A stretch of 16,688 nucleotides of DNA from Dehalococcoidia bacterium (lineage in GTDB: Bacteria > Chloroflexota > Dehalococcoidia > Dehalococcoidales > RBG-16-60-22). Position numbers and translations under genes: made by a program. A model generated the notes under the pieces. It had not been told where the DNA came from, made no database searches, and saw nothing but the letters and a program-made list of their open reading frames with translations. How positions within the stretch are numbered: position 1 is the first letter of the stretch; every line of letters starts with the position of its first letter. Location: NCBI GenBank assembly GCA_030613665.1, contig JAUWLN010000019.1, forward strand, positions 1 through 16,688, read 5' to 3'. Positions 7,680 through 14,545 of this stretch are shown here, one piece after another.

Positions 7680-8660
7680 CTATTTCTCAGTTTCATAACC
7701 CTGAGCAGCGTCGGCACTAAAGCACTTGCCGGCATTAGCCGCCGGGTCAGATGTCCAGGAGCACATACCGAACTTAACGCTGTAGGCATCATATCCCAGC
7801 ATCTGCAGCAGAGCCGTTGCCTGAGCTGCTGAATGCCCGGTGTAGCAGTACGCATATATTGGGGCATCGCTATTGAGCTTATCAAGATTATTCGCCAGGT
7901 CACCCAATCCAATGTTAATCGCACCAGGGATATGTCCTGCGGCATAATGTTCAGCGGACCGAACGCTCAGAATGGTCATATCTTCGCCTTCCGCAATCTT
8001 CATCTTAAGGTCGTCTGCGGTAATATACTTGGGTGAGACGGTAGCAGCTGCGGCCTTGACAATCTCTACCGGGTCGTCTGAAGCTGTATTGTCCAGCTCT
8101 GGTAGGCCGTACGTCTCCGCAGTGTTGGCGGTGGTCTCAAACTCGTTATCGCCCTGGTTAGTCTCCGGGTTGAACCGTGATACGTAAATAGCGGGGTCGG
8201 TCGACCATGAAGACATTCCGTGCAGAAGATTAGTCACATCGTAACCCAATACCCCGAGTACAGGCGCCCCAAATGATGCCGACTGCCCCGTGTAGCAGTA
8301 GACTAAAATCTCTTCATTTTCGGGTAATGTTGCCAGGTCGCCGAAGCCTATATTTATAGCACCGGGAATATGCCCCTTGGCAAAATCTTCCGGCTTGCGG
8401 AGGCTGACGATATAGGGTGCATCATCTTCGGCGATTCTCATATGAAGGTCTGAAGCGTTCATGTTTCCGGCCTTGTCAGCCAGATAGGCGGCAACGGAAT
8501 CTTTAACTATATCAAATTCAGATTCTGCGGGTGCTGGGGCTGGAGCTGGCGCCGGTGCTGGGGCGGGTTCTCCTCCACAGGCAGAAAGAATAGGCATTGT
8601 TACCAAAAGTGCCAGCAGGATTAATATTATCGATAAATTAGACTTTGATCTTGATCGCAT
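7680..8660 (-). CDS. Two-domain rhodanese lipoprotein
   Basis: This 326-residue exported sulfurtransferase starts at ATG 8660 with AGGAGGAG five bases upstream; a TTG one codon earlier is less likely. The lipoprotein signal ends in the lipobox LSAC (C28). An Ala-Pro repeat linker (32-45) holds the domains off the membrane. Rhodanese domain 1 (about 65-155) has the active-site loop CYTGQS (C122). Domain 2 (about 212-305) has CYTGHS (C272). Both keep the HIPGAINI block. Unlike classical thiosulfate rhodaneses, where one domain is dead, both catalytic cysteines are present. C300 and C313 near the end are extra thiols. It is the first gene of the operon and lies 73 bases before the Sec cytochrome. 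The likely job is carrying sulfane sulfur (persulfide) at the outer membrane face, as donor to or acceptor from the cytochrome. Confidence 0.93.
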   Translation of the reverse strand: MRSRSKSNLSIILILLALLVTMPILSACGGEPAPAPAPAPAPAPAESEFDIVKDSVAAYLADKAGNMNASDLHMRIAEDDAPYIVSLRKPEDFAKGHIPGAINIGFGDLATLPENEEILVYCYTGQSASFGAPVLGVLGYDVTNLLHGMSSWSTDPAIYVSRFNPETNQGDNEFETTANTAETYGLPELDNTASDDPVEIVKAAAATVSPKYITADDLKMKIAEGEDMTILSVRSAEHYAAGHIPGAINIGLGDLANNLDKLNSDAPIYAYCYTGHSAAQATALLQMLGYDAYSVKFGMCSWTSDPAANAGKCFSADAAQGYETEK

Positions 8661-8707
8661 CAATACTCCTCCTTGTTTAACTGTGATTACAATTCCTCTT
8701 ATAAATA

Positions 8708-8764
8708 CATTGGCCTAATGCCGGCAGGTGTAATCGGCACAGATGCTGCCAATTTATGCCAATG
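8708..8764 (-). promoter_or_regulatory. Structured 5' leader of the rhodanese operon
   Basis: In the roughly 170-nt untranslated leader, CATTGGC and GCCAATG close a 57-nt element (perfect 7-bp outer stem). Inside it GGCAG can pair with CTGCC, and other GGCA/TGCC pairs are possible. This could be a cis-regulatory RNA or mRNA-stabilising structure. I do not recognise a known riboswitch. Confidence 0.3.
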
Positions 8765-8840
8765 GGTAAAATAAAAAAAGACAGGCGTTATTACAGAATT
8801 AACTAATGATGCTTTACAAACACAAAACATTCCGTCCAAG

Positions 8841-8870
8841 AATATACTATACTAGGGTACCCTAAGTCAA
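8841..8870 (-). promoter_or_regulatory. Promoter of the rhodanese-cytochrome operon
   Basis: Reading the minus strand: -35 TTGACT (8870-8865), an 18-base spacer, -10 TATATT (8846-8841). Each hexamer matches the sigma-70 consensus at 5 of 6 positions. The expected start is near 8834, giving a leader of about 170 nt. The spacer contains the operator palindrome at 8853-8864. Confidence 0.65.
8853..8864. promoter_or_regulatory. Operator palindrome TAGGGTACCCTA inside the promoter spacer
   Basis: This perfect 12-bp palindrome abuts the -35 hexamer, where a bound repressor would block RNA polymerase. Its halves (GGGTA/TACCC) are those of the inverted repeat beside the CstR-like gene. The 10-mer TACCCTAGTA occurs in both regions (2102-2111; minus strand 8859-8850). 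I infer control by the CstR-like protein. The half-sites here point back to back without a spacer, unlike the 2073 site. Confidence 0.5.
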
Positions 8871-8898
8871 TAGCCCCTGTCTGGAACCTTAATTTTCA

Positions 8899-10173
8899 CT
8901 ATTCTTCCAGTTGAGCCTTTGTTCCTAGTGTTTCCGGGATGGTAATAAATAGGGGGAGTCTTATTACAATATCAAGGCCAAGGTAAATTAGAAACACGTA
9001 CTGCGGGCCGAGGTTATCCCATATAACACCGGCAAGATATGCTGCCATCGCGGCGACAAGCATACGGAAAAAGCCTAAAATACCCATCCATTTACCCATA
9101 TGCTCGGGTGGTACCATTTCAAATTGCATGGCCCCGATGACTAATGAAAATATGAAGAAAAACCCCTGGAGGATTCCCGCGAAGATAAGAAAGAAGGTGT
9201 TGGGGGCCCATATGAGCATGAGGTTAGAAGCCCAAAAAAATGGAGTTATAAGATAGATGACCTTTTTACGACCAATACGGTCAGCCAATCTGCCGAGGGG
9301 AAGGCCTAACAGCAGGGGTGTTAAAGCAAAACCTGTTACCATTGCTCCCAATATAAACTCGTTGGCTCCTTTAATTTCGTGGGCAAAGGGTTGTGTGAAG
9401 GGGATTATCATACCATTGGGCAGGAAGGCTATTACGGATACGATGATAAACCGCTTCAGGTTCCGTCCCCGCTTCAGTAATTGAATGAAATCAGGCAGGA
9501 ACCTGGTTCTTGATTCTTCGATAAACCCCCACCTTCTGTTAGAAATCTGGGTAAGAACCAGAAAAAACGTGGCTATGGTTCCGGCAAGGCTTATATAAAA
9601 CAGGGGTCGGATACCATCGATACTTACACCTCCGAACGAGGAAACCACTAACGCGCCAATCATAGGGCCGGCTATTCCGAACAGTCCAGCCGCTAGCGTC
9701 TCACAGCAGCTCATCGCCGTGGCACGGTCACGGGTGGTCAGTGAATTTCCGCAGATAACAGTACAACCATGCATGCTGGTGCGAAATCCCAGCCAGTAGG
9801 CCAGCATGGCAATGATTATAAAGGTCCAGTTCGGAGCGATGGCGTAAACAAGCCAGGAAATGGCGAGGAAGACGATGCCAGCCAGGTAAATATTTTTAGC
9901 ACCGACACGGTCAATTAACCATCCGGCAATAGGAGCTGTTAAACCGGCCACGCCCATACCTATGCTATTAACGATACCCAACTGTGTACCAGTAGCTCCC
10001 AGCAACAAAACGTAGATAGACAGGTACGGTAGCAGCATTTGGTAGAATAAACGGAACATGGAAGAGCGAATTGCAGTGACCTTCCAATCGTGAGGCTGTC
10101 TGTCTATGAAGCAAATGCCGTTCGCTACGGCATTTTTAGTAGCATTCCGTATTTGCGTCAAGTGTTCAGGCAT
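8899..10173 (-). CDS. MFS transporter, 424 aa, substrate unknown
   Basis: This twelve-helix permease has MFS motif A in both halves: GWLIDRVGAKN (about residues 84-94) and GRLADRIGRKKV (about 296-307). The second copy is the stronger match. The N-terminal tail of about 35 residues before TM1 is rather long and polar. The ATG at 10173 has no Shine-Dalgarno sequence, but a well-spaced promoter lies so close that the mRNA may be leaderless. It ends 28 bases before the rhodanese promoter, with no visible terminator between them. It is not similar enough to the MFS protein at 279-1559 to be a recent duplicate. The substrate cannot be inferred. A drug or small organic-acid efflux role is only the family default. 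Confidence 0.88.
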   Translation of the reverse strand: MPEHLTQIRNATKNAVANGICFIDRQPHDWKVTAIRSSMFRLFYQMLLPYLSIYVLLLGATGTQLGIVNSIGMGVAGLTAPIAGWLIDRVGAKNIYLAGIVFLAISWLVYAIAPNWTFIIIAMLAYWLGFRTSMHGCTVICGNSLTTRDRATAMSCCETLAAGLFGIAGPMIGALVVSSFGGVSIDGIRPLFYISLAGTIATFFLVLTQISNRRWGFIEESRTRFLPDFIQLLKRGRNLKRFIIVSVIAFLPNGMIIPFTQPFAHEIKGANEFILGAMVTGFALTPLLLGLPLGRLADRIGRKKVIYLITPFFWASNLMLIWAPNTFFLIFAGILQGFFFIFSLVIGAMQFEMVPPEHMGKWMGILGFFRMLVAAMAAYLAGVIWDNLGPQYVFLIYLGLDIVIRLPLFITIPETLGTKAQLEE

Positions 10174-10181
10174 ACACTGGT

Positions 10182-10210
10182 ATATTAAATCCGATTTAAT
10201 ATAATATCAA
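10182..10210 (-). promoter_or_regulatory. Promoter giving a near-leaderless MFS transcript
   Basis: Minus strand: -35 TTGATA (10210-10205), 17-base spacer, -10 TAATAT (10187-10182). Transcription would start near 10175, about two bases before ATG 10173. That agrees with the lack of a ribosome binding site. A competing choice (CTGACT-N16-TATATT) would start about 20 bases upstream, also without a ribosome binding site. Confidence 0.45.
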
Positions 10211-10286
10211 TCACACTTTAGTCAGAATTATAATTACCTGAGTTATGTTTCAATTTCATCATTAATCAGATGGCATATCAGCCATT

Positions 10287-10315
10287 GGCCGCTGGTTCAA
10301 ATCCAGCCGCTGCCA
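10287..10315 (+). other. tRNA 3'-end-like fragment (T-arm plus acceptor strand), possible attachment site
   Basis: GCTGG-TTCAAAT-CCAGC (10291-10307) is a perfect tRNA T-arm, with the TTCAAAT loop and a 5-bp stem, followed by CGCTGCC-A like a 3' acceptor strand and discriminator. The matching 5' acceptor strand (GGCAGCG) and the D- and anticodon arms are absent upstream, so this is not a whole tRNA. A T-run follows at 10322-10327. Such fragments are left when elements integrate into tRNA genes. Confidence 0.35.
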
Positions 10316-10325
10316 GTGCTGTTTT

Positions 10326-10820
10326 TTATTTTCTATAAAGGCGTGGAAACCACATCGGTACTTCTTTCATGTACTGTTTGTATTCATCACCGAACTTATC
10401 AAGTAACAACTTCTCTTCATAGCGAGACATATGATGCAAAAAGAACATGGCTATAACCCATACTATAGCTGAAGCTAGAGATAGGTTCAGTAATAACAAC
10501 CCCAGGTACAGTATTATTTCACTCAGGTATATTGGATGACGCACGAAACGGAATACGCCTTTTCTAATTACACCTTGTGATTGCGCTTTTTTACTAAATA
10601 CAATCAGAAGGCCTGTTACTGCCATGTAGCCAGATATAATCAGTAGTGCAATGCCAATGGGTAACCTTACTGCTACTGGTATATATTCATTAAGAAAATT
10701 GGAGTAATTCAAGACCATATCAGATATCCAGAGTGCCATAAAAAGACCATAAATTGTTAGCTGACCAATGTCGCCGATACGATGCTCTCCGGCCAGATTA
10801 TCCTTGTGTTTATGTCTCAT
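10326..10820 (-). CDS. Isoprenylcysteine carboxyl methyltransferase-like (ICMT/PEMT) membrane protein
   Basis: This 164-residue integral membrane protein has four or five hydrophobic segments. It carries the C-terminal ICMT/PEMT signature: GVFRFVRHPIYLSEI (about 103-117), then EEKLLLDKFGDEYKQYMKEVPMWFPR (from about residue 135). The RHP and EE/Y positions form the SAM-binding site in this superfamily. Bacterial members methylate lipid headgroups or small molecules, or are uncharacterised; the substrate here is not inferable. AGGAAGG lies four bases before the ATG. The gene stands alone between hairpin-rich spacers. A TATAAT on the minus strand (10878-10873) is a possible -10 element. Confidence 0.8.
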   Translation of the reverse strand: MRHKHKDNLAGEHRIGDIGQLTIYGLFMALWISDMVLNYSNFLNEYIPVAVRLPIGIALLIISGYMAVTGLLIVFSKKAQSQGVIRKGVFRFVRHPIYLSEIILYLGLLLLNLSLASAIVWVIAMFFLHHMSRYEEKLLLDKFGDEYKQYMKEVPMWFPRLYRK

Positions 10821-10872
10821 ATCGCCTTCCTGCTATTTAACCTCAAGTTAATACTCAGTACTCTTGCCTGTT

Positions 10873-10920
10873 ATTATACTCCACAACAAGTAATGCCTTG
10901 TTGTTTTAAAATAGTATAAT
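10873..10920. repeat. 48-base two-part interrupted palindrome
   Basis: The outer arms ATTATACT (10873-10880) and AGTATAAT (10913-10920) and the inner arms ACAACAAG (10883-10890) and CTTGTTGT (10897-10904) are both perfect 8-bp inverted repeats around a TAATGC loop. The internal loop is asymmetric (CC against TTTAAAAT). In plus orientation the inner stem is followed by TTT, but no plus-strand gene ends here. It separates the ICMT-like and GlcG-like genes. Confidence 0.5.
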
Positions 10921-10957
10921 TACTTTACATTTTTTTCAGTTGACCGTGGCTTGCGGG

Positions 10958-11398
10958 TTACTCATAAGCATTAACACCAACCAGTGCTAGCTCCTCGTCC
11001 TCATCATAGTGGCGACCGCTGGTGCCCACAGCACCAACAGTATAGCCTTCCTTGGTCCGAATGAGGTTGCCACCAGGTATAAGCGTTAATCTGTCAGGCT
11101 CGCAGAAATCGGCGGGTCCAAGACCCAGTTTTACAAATAAGTCTCGGGTGGCTCTCGTGTCCCGTTTGAATGCTATGGCACTCCAGGCTTTCTTTTCCGC
11201 CATTTGTCGGTTAATCAGCGAGGCTTGAGGCATTCTGGCAAAGTACAGGAGAACACCGGATTCGTCTACTACGGCAAAAGCCATACCGCGACCCGGCTTA
11301 GTCCTGGTAGCGTATTCCACCATGGCGTCAACAATCTTACGAGCTTGTTCCAGGGTTATATTCCCCGGTCGTACTGGTTCACCTGGTATTTCGTTCAT
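10958..11398 (-). CDS. GlcG/HbpS-family haem-binding-type protein
   Basis: This soluble 146-residue protein is of the GlcG/HbpS fold. Recognisable blocks are ITLEQARKIVDAMVEYA near the N-terminus, AVVDESGVLLYFARMPQAS, the AEKKAWSAIAFKRDT helix, IPGGNLIR, and the C-terminal VGAVGTSG...DEELALVGV. Members bind haem or small cofactors, and some act as redox sensors; the reaction is generally undefined. I choose ATG 11398 because AGGTG is spaced six bases upstream. The GTG at 11407 would overlap that site. No signal peptide is present, so it is cytoplasmic. It is monocistronic and has its own promoter candidates upstream. In a haem-rich respiratory neighbourhood a haem-handling role is attractive but unproven. 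Confidence 0.82.
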   Translation of the reverse strand: MNEIPGEPVRPGNITLEQARKIVDAMVEYATRTKPGRGMAFAVVDESGVLLYFARMPQASLINRQMAEKKAWSAIAFKRDTRATRDLFVKLGLGPADFCEPDRLTLIPGGNLIRTKEGYTVGAVGTSGRHYDEDEELALVGVNAYE

Positions 11399-11540
11399 TT
11401 CCTTCACCTGCCTGTTATTTTAGTCAGCAATATATTATACGGAAACCTCAATTTGGAATTCTATACGATTTTCTTTTTTCAATGCTTTTGCTAAAGCTTA
11501 TCTATCACCTCCTGCCATTTATTATTGCGCCAGCATCTTA

Positions 11541-11568
11541 ATTATGGTCGCCCAGGAGTAGTTGTCAA
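11541..11568 (-). promoter_or_regulatory. Promoter candidate for the GlcG-like gene
   Basis: Minus strand: a perfect -35 TTGACA (11568-11563), 16-base spacer, -10 CATAAT (11546-11541). The leader would be about 135 nt. It contains a full anti-Shine-Dalgarno match, AGGAGGTGATA (11513-11503), with no start codon at a workable distance. A separate perfect TATAAT (11439-11434), without a good -35, could give a shorter leader. Confidence 0.45.
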
Positions 11569-11597
11569 GATATAGCAAGGGGCGCATAGAATGAAGT

Positions 11598-12386
11598 TCA
11601 CGTATTAATCCTGGGTCGACGTTTTAAAGTTTCCTTCAAATCCAGGGGATTTACCTCTGGTCTTGTTGCTTCATAGACAGTTACCACATTCTTCAGGCCA
11701 TGAAATTCCCCACGTATAGCATCGATGTCTCGTGGGACCAGGGGCTGAACGGCGCAGGGGCGTAGCGGCGTGTTTAACTGCACTTCATCCGGGGAAATCT
11801 CCCTGGCTATGGCCGCTATTTCTCTGGCATGGTGTTTATTGGCGTTAACAAACATCACCTGAAGCGACAACCTTCCTTGATATTGCTCTCTGAAGTGTTT
11901 GATACCTTGAATAATCTCTTCAAGGCGGCATTCGATATTTGGCCGATTTACTTCGCAGAACATCTTTTCATCGTGTGCATCTAATTTCGCTACTACTACG
12001 TTAGCCATGCTGAGGTCGTGACGGACATCCTCTCTGGTCATCAATGAAGAATTGGTAAGCACAGCCACCGGTAATCTTAAAACAGATCTGGCCAGTGTTA
12101 TTGCTTCACCAAGATTAACAGCCAGGGTTGGCTCGCCTACTCCTGAGAAGGTGATATAGTCAGCTGTTATTCCTTTAACTCGTTCTAATTCCTCAGCTAC
12201 TGCGGATATGGTTACAAACTCCTTACGTTCGGCTAACCGATGAATGGTCTTTCCTAACTGACAGTAAATGCAATCAAAAGAACAGGTCTTGCCCTTAGTT
12301 GATATAAGGTCTATACCCAATGAGTTACCAAGGCGCCACGACGGCACCGGACCATAGATAATGGAATTCATGCTGGTCCCCATCAT
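11598..12386 (-). CDS. Radical SAM protein, COG0731 (TYW1-like Fe-S oxidoreductase)
   Basis: This 262-residue radical SAM enzyme carries the cluster motif CSFDCIYC (C35, C39, C42) in the setting YGPVPSWRLGNSLGIDLIS. That opening is highly characteristic of the COG0731 family of archaea and anaerobes. FSGVGEPTL follows as the SAM-contacting GGEP-like motif. COG0731 is named for wyosine (imG-14) tRNA synthesis, but bacterial short forms have no proven substrate. ATG 12386 overlaps the upstream methyltransferase stop (ATGA). An internal ATG at 12371 with GGGGA upstream is equally plausible and closer to homologue starts. It is the last gene of the ORP-like operon. No terminator is obvious. With the preceding methyltransferase it could modify a small molecule, tRNA or protein. 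Confidence 0.85.
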   Translation of the reverse strand: MMGTSMNSIIYGPVPSWRLGNSLGIDLISTKGKTCSFDCIYCQLGKTIHRLAERKEFVTISAVAEELERVKGITADYITFSGVGEPTLAVNLGEAITLARSVLRLPVAVLTNSSLMTREDVRHDLSMANVVVAKLDAHDEKMFCEVNRPNIECRLEEIIQGIKHFREQYQGRLSLQVMFVNANKHHAREIAAIAREISPDEVQLNTPLRPCAVQPLVPRDIDAIRGEFHGLKNVVTVYEATRPEVNPLDLKETLKRRPRINT

Positions 12387-13060
12387 CTATCACCCTTATG
12401 CTCTGAAATTACGGTTTTATTCGCTACCACAATAGTGAATCCAGCACTTGAATGAAATCCTTCCCGGGGAGATTCCATTTCGGTTATCGCATCTGGCTTC
12501 TGAAAAAGCGTAGAAACTACCTTCTCGATGGTGAAGCCGGAGCGTTTCAGGAGATCCGAAACTTCCTGGTAGCTGTAGAACGTCGCGTGCTGGTAAAAAC
12601 GATGTCCTTCCCTTTTCTTGGTCTGGTAATATTCTCCCCAGGGACTATCCCGCAATACCAGCCCTAATACTATCCTCCCTTCGTCTTTCAGTATACGGTG
12701 GGATTCGCTAAGAACATCCAGGGGTGATTTGATAAAGCAAAAGGTCACAATCAGAAATGCGGTGCCGAAGGTCTCCACCTCGAAGAACCTGTCTTCACCT
12801 CTTGCTAGAAACCCGTCGATGCCGCGGCGCTTGGCTATCTCAAGCAGCTTAACTGAAGGGTCGATTCCGGTCTCAATTCCCAGCGCCTGAGCAAAGCGGC
12901 CGCTGCCTACACCAATTTCGAGCCACGGTTTGGGTAAAAGAGGAAGCACTTCCTGGAAGGCTCTGACTTCGATATCGAAAATGAGCTTGCCTTCCTGTTC
13001 GAACCAGGCATCATATTCTGAAGCTAGAATATCAAAAGGTGAACTGCGGTTATTTTTCAT
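12383..13060 (-). CDS. Class I SAM-dependent methyltransferase
   Basis: This is a 225-residue Rossmann methyltransferase. Motif I is WLEIGVGSGRFAQALG (about 46-61), with an acidic ribose-binding D after it (GIDPS). The FGTAFLIVTFCFIKSP block is motif II-like, and LSESHRILKDEGRIVLGLV is typical of Methyltransf_11. The product is likely cytosolic; the substrate is unknown. The start ATG at 13060 has only a weak AAGAAG upstream, and the gene follows the Mrp gene by 12 bases. The stop overlaps the radical SAM start by four bases, so the two are translated together and probably act together. Similar methyltransferases sit beside ORP-type or Mrp genes in anaerobes, but I know no assigned reaction. 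Confidence 0.85.
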   Translation of the reverse strand: MKNNRSSPFDILASEYDAWFEQEGKLIFDIEVRAFQEVLPLLPKPWLEIGVGSGRFAQALGIETGIDPSVKLLEIAKRRGIDGFLARGEDRFFEVETFGTAFLIVTFCFIKSPLDVLSESHRILKDEGRIVLGLVLRDSPWGEYYQTKKREGHRFYQHATFYSYQEVSDLLKRSGFTIEKVVSTLFQKPDAITEMESPREGFHSSAGFTIVVANKTVISEHKGDR

Positions 13061-13072
13061 GGTAGAACTTCT

Positions 13073-14113
13073 TTAACTAACTCTGGCTGACATTGCTTGA
13101 TTGAATGCGTCCGCAAAAGCGCTCAGGCCTTCAGAATCGTATCGCTCAATCTCACCTTGGTCGCAGAGAACGGCCAGTTCGGGGTCAATAGGGAACTGGG
13201 CGAGAAGAGGGGCCCCGGCTGCTTTGGCCATTTCTTCACCCTTGCTGCTACCGAAGAGCTCCATACGCTTGCCGGTATCAGGTACGTTGATATAGCTCAT
13301 ATTCTCTACTACGCCCAGTATCGGTTTGCTCATTTGTTTCGCCATATTGACCGCTTTCTTCACTATCATCTCCACCAGATTCTGCGGGGTAAAGACGATG
13401 ACGATTCCCGTGATGGGCAGTGTCTGCATCACAGTTAAAGAAGCGTCAGCCGTTCCCGGAGGCAGGTCTACAATCAGATAAGCAAGCCTGCCCCAGAGTA
13501 CCTCTTCCCAGAACTGCGTTATGGTGCGGCCGATAAGCGGCCCACGCCAGATAACCGCGTCATCCTCGTTGGGCAGAAGGAGATTTATAGACATGATTTC
13601 GATTCCCATTCTGCTTGGCACCGGCAGGATGCCGGTATCACTGCCCCCGGGTCGAGAGTCGATGCCGAATATCCTTGGAATGCTCGGGCCGGTAATATCG
13701 GCGTCCAGTATGCCAACCTCGTATCCCTGGCGGGCTAGAGACAGCCCGGTAAGACTGGCTATTAAGGATTTGCCGACACCACCCTTACCACTCATCACCG
13801 CAATGACATGTGATATATCGTTCAGCTCAGAAGGTTTGGAGTCGGTGAAAAGCACATCAACGCTTTTCAGTTGAGCTATATTAGAACAGGTTTCTTTTAT
13901 TTTAGCTGCTATCCAGTTCTGGGCTTCGCTGTTCAAGGCTGCCGAAGCGAGAGTGATGCCAGCGTTACCGTCAGATAAAGATATATCACGAACCAAATTC
14001 AGTCCATTTATACTTCGATTAGCACCCGGTACCAATACCCCATTGAGACTCGCTCTTATTTCTTCCTCAATAGTCTTCGGTTGCTGGTTACCGGAACGAT
14101 TTGCTCTGGTCAT
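13073..14113 (-). CDS. Mrp/ApbC (NBP35-type) P-loop ATPase lacking the CxxC motif
   Basis: This 346-residue protein has an N-terminal MIP18-like domain (about 15-92) followed by a SIMIBI ATPase. The deviant Walker A is SGKGGVGKS (108-116). DADITGPSIPRIFG and IVDLPPGTADASL are classic Mrp blocks. Family members carry or transfer Fe-S clusters through a C-P-x-C pair after ENMSY. Here that position reads ENMSYINVPDTGKR, so V277 and T280 replace both cysteines. A cluster bound between two subunits by that pair is therefore not possible in the usual way. The fold may act as a regulatory or Mo/Cu/Fe-cofactor ATPase. Gene order beside a NifX-like protein and two MinD proteins mirrors the ORP loci. 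AAGGGAAGG precedes the ATG. Confidence 0.9.
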   Translation of the reverse strand: MTRANRSGNQQPKTIEEEIRASLNGVLVPGANRSINGLNLVRDISLSDGNAGITLASAALNSEAQNWIAAKIKETCSNIAQLKSVDVLFTDSKPSELNDISHVIAVMSGKGGVGKSLIASLTGLSLARQGYEVGILDADITGPSIPRIFGIDSRPGGSDTGILPVPSRMGIEIMSINLLLPNEDDAVIWRGPLIGRTITQFWEEVLWGRLAYLIVDLPPGTADASLTVMQTLPITGIVIVFTPQNLVEMIVKKAVNMAKQMSKPILGVVENMSYINVPDTGKRMELFGSSKGEEMAKAAGAPLLAQFPIDPELAVLCDQGEIERYDSEGLSAFADAFNQAMSARVS

Positions 14114-14133
14114 GCTGATTACCTTCCCTTTCC

Positions 14134-14529
14134 TTAATGCAGTCGTTCCATCATATTTTCAAGTTTGCCATCAATATAGCGTTGAATTGCTTCATCAATA
14201 TCTTCTACGTCGGTAGCAATTGGTTCGATGTTATGGCTTTTTAAACTGTCGTAGGCACCCCAGCCCATACCCCCGACGAGAATAACCTGGCAATCGTCAA
14301 TAGCGCTTACCATGTTGGAATGCCTTACCTGAGCGCCGGCATCATAGCCGTGAGGTTCCCCGGGTTTGACATCGGCATGGTGGGCTGCAAAAGTGTGGTG
14401 CCCGCTTTTATCTCGCGTTTCTCTACTCACAATCTTACCGTCCTCAATGGCAACAACCACATATAACGGCGCTCGACCAAAATGCTGGCTGATAGTTTTC
14501 CCGTCCTCAGAAATAACGGCAATTTTCAT
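14134..14529 (-). CDS. NifX/NafY-like (Fe-Mo cofactor/orange-protein family) small protein
   Basis: This 131-residue protein has the dinitrogenase iron-molybdenum cofactor fold: MKIAVISEDGKTISQHFGRAPLYVVV at the N-terminus, a variable His-rich middle (GHHTFAAHHADVKPGEPHG) and VILVGGMGWGAYDSLKSHNIEPI. Relatives include NifX, the NifB C-terminal domain and the orange protein (ORP), which binds a Mo-Cu-S cluster in Desulfovibrio. Six histidines, mostly clustered at about 43-70, and one cysteine (DDC) could bind metal. ORP itself has no cysteine. GGAGG lies eight bases upstream of the ATG. It sits between a MinD ATPase and the Mrp ATPase, the arrangement expected of an ORP-type metal-cluster complex. 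Nitrogen fixation is not implied, as no nif structural genes are seen. Confidence 0.85.
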   Translation of the reverse strand: MKIAVISEDGKTISQHFGRAPLYVVVAIEDGKIVSRETRDKSGHHTFAAHHADVKPGEPHGYDAGAQVRHSNMVSAIDDCQVILVGGMGWGAYDSLKSHNIEPIATDVEDIDEAIQRYIDGKLENMMERLH

Positions 14530-14545
14530 TACTGCATCCTCCTAT

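Noticed and set aside
4769..7691. The identical 12-mer CTATTTCTCAGT at the 3' ends of the cytochrome b (4769-4780) and rhodanese (7680-7691) genes
   Set aside because: Both encode the C-terminal TEK-stop; around a dozen chance 12-base matches are expected in a window this size, and there is no flanking similarity.
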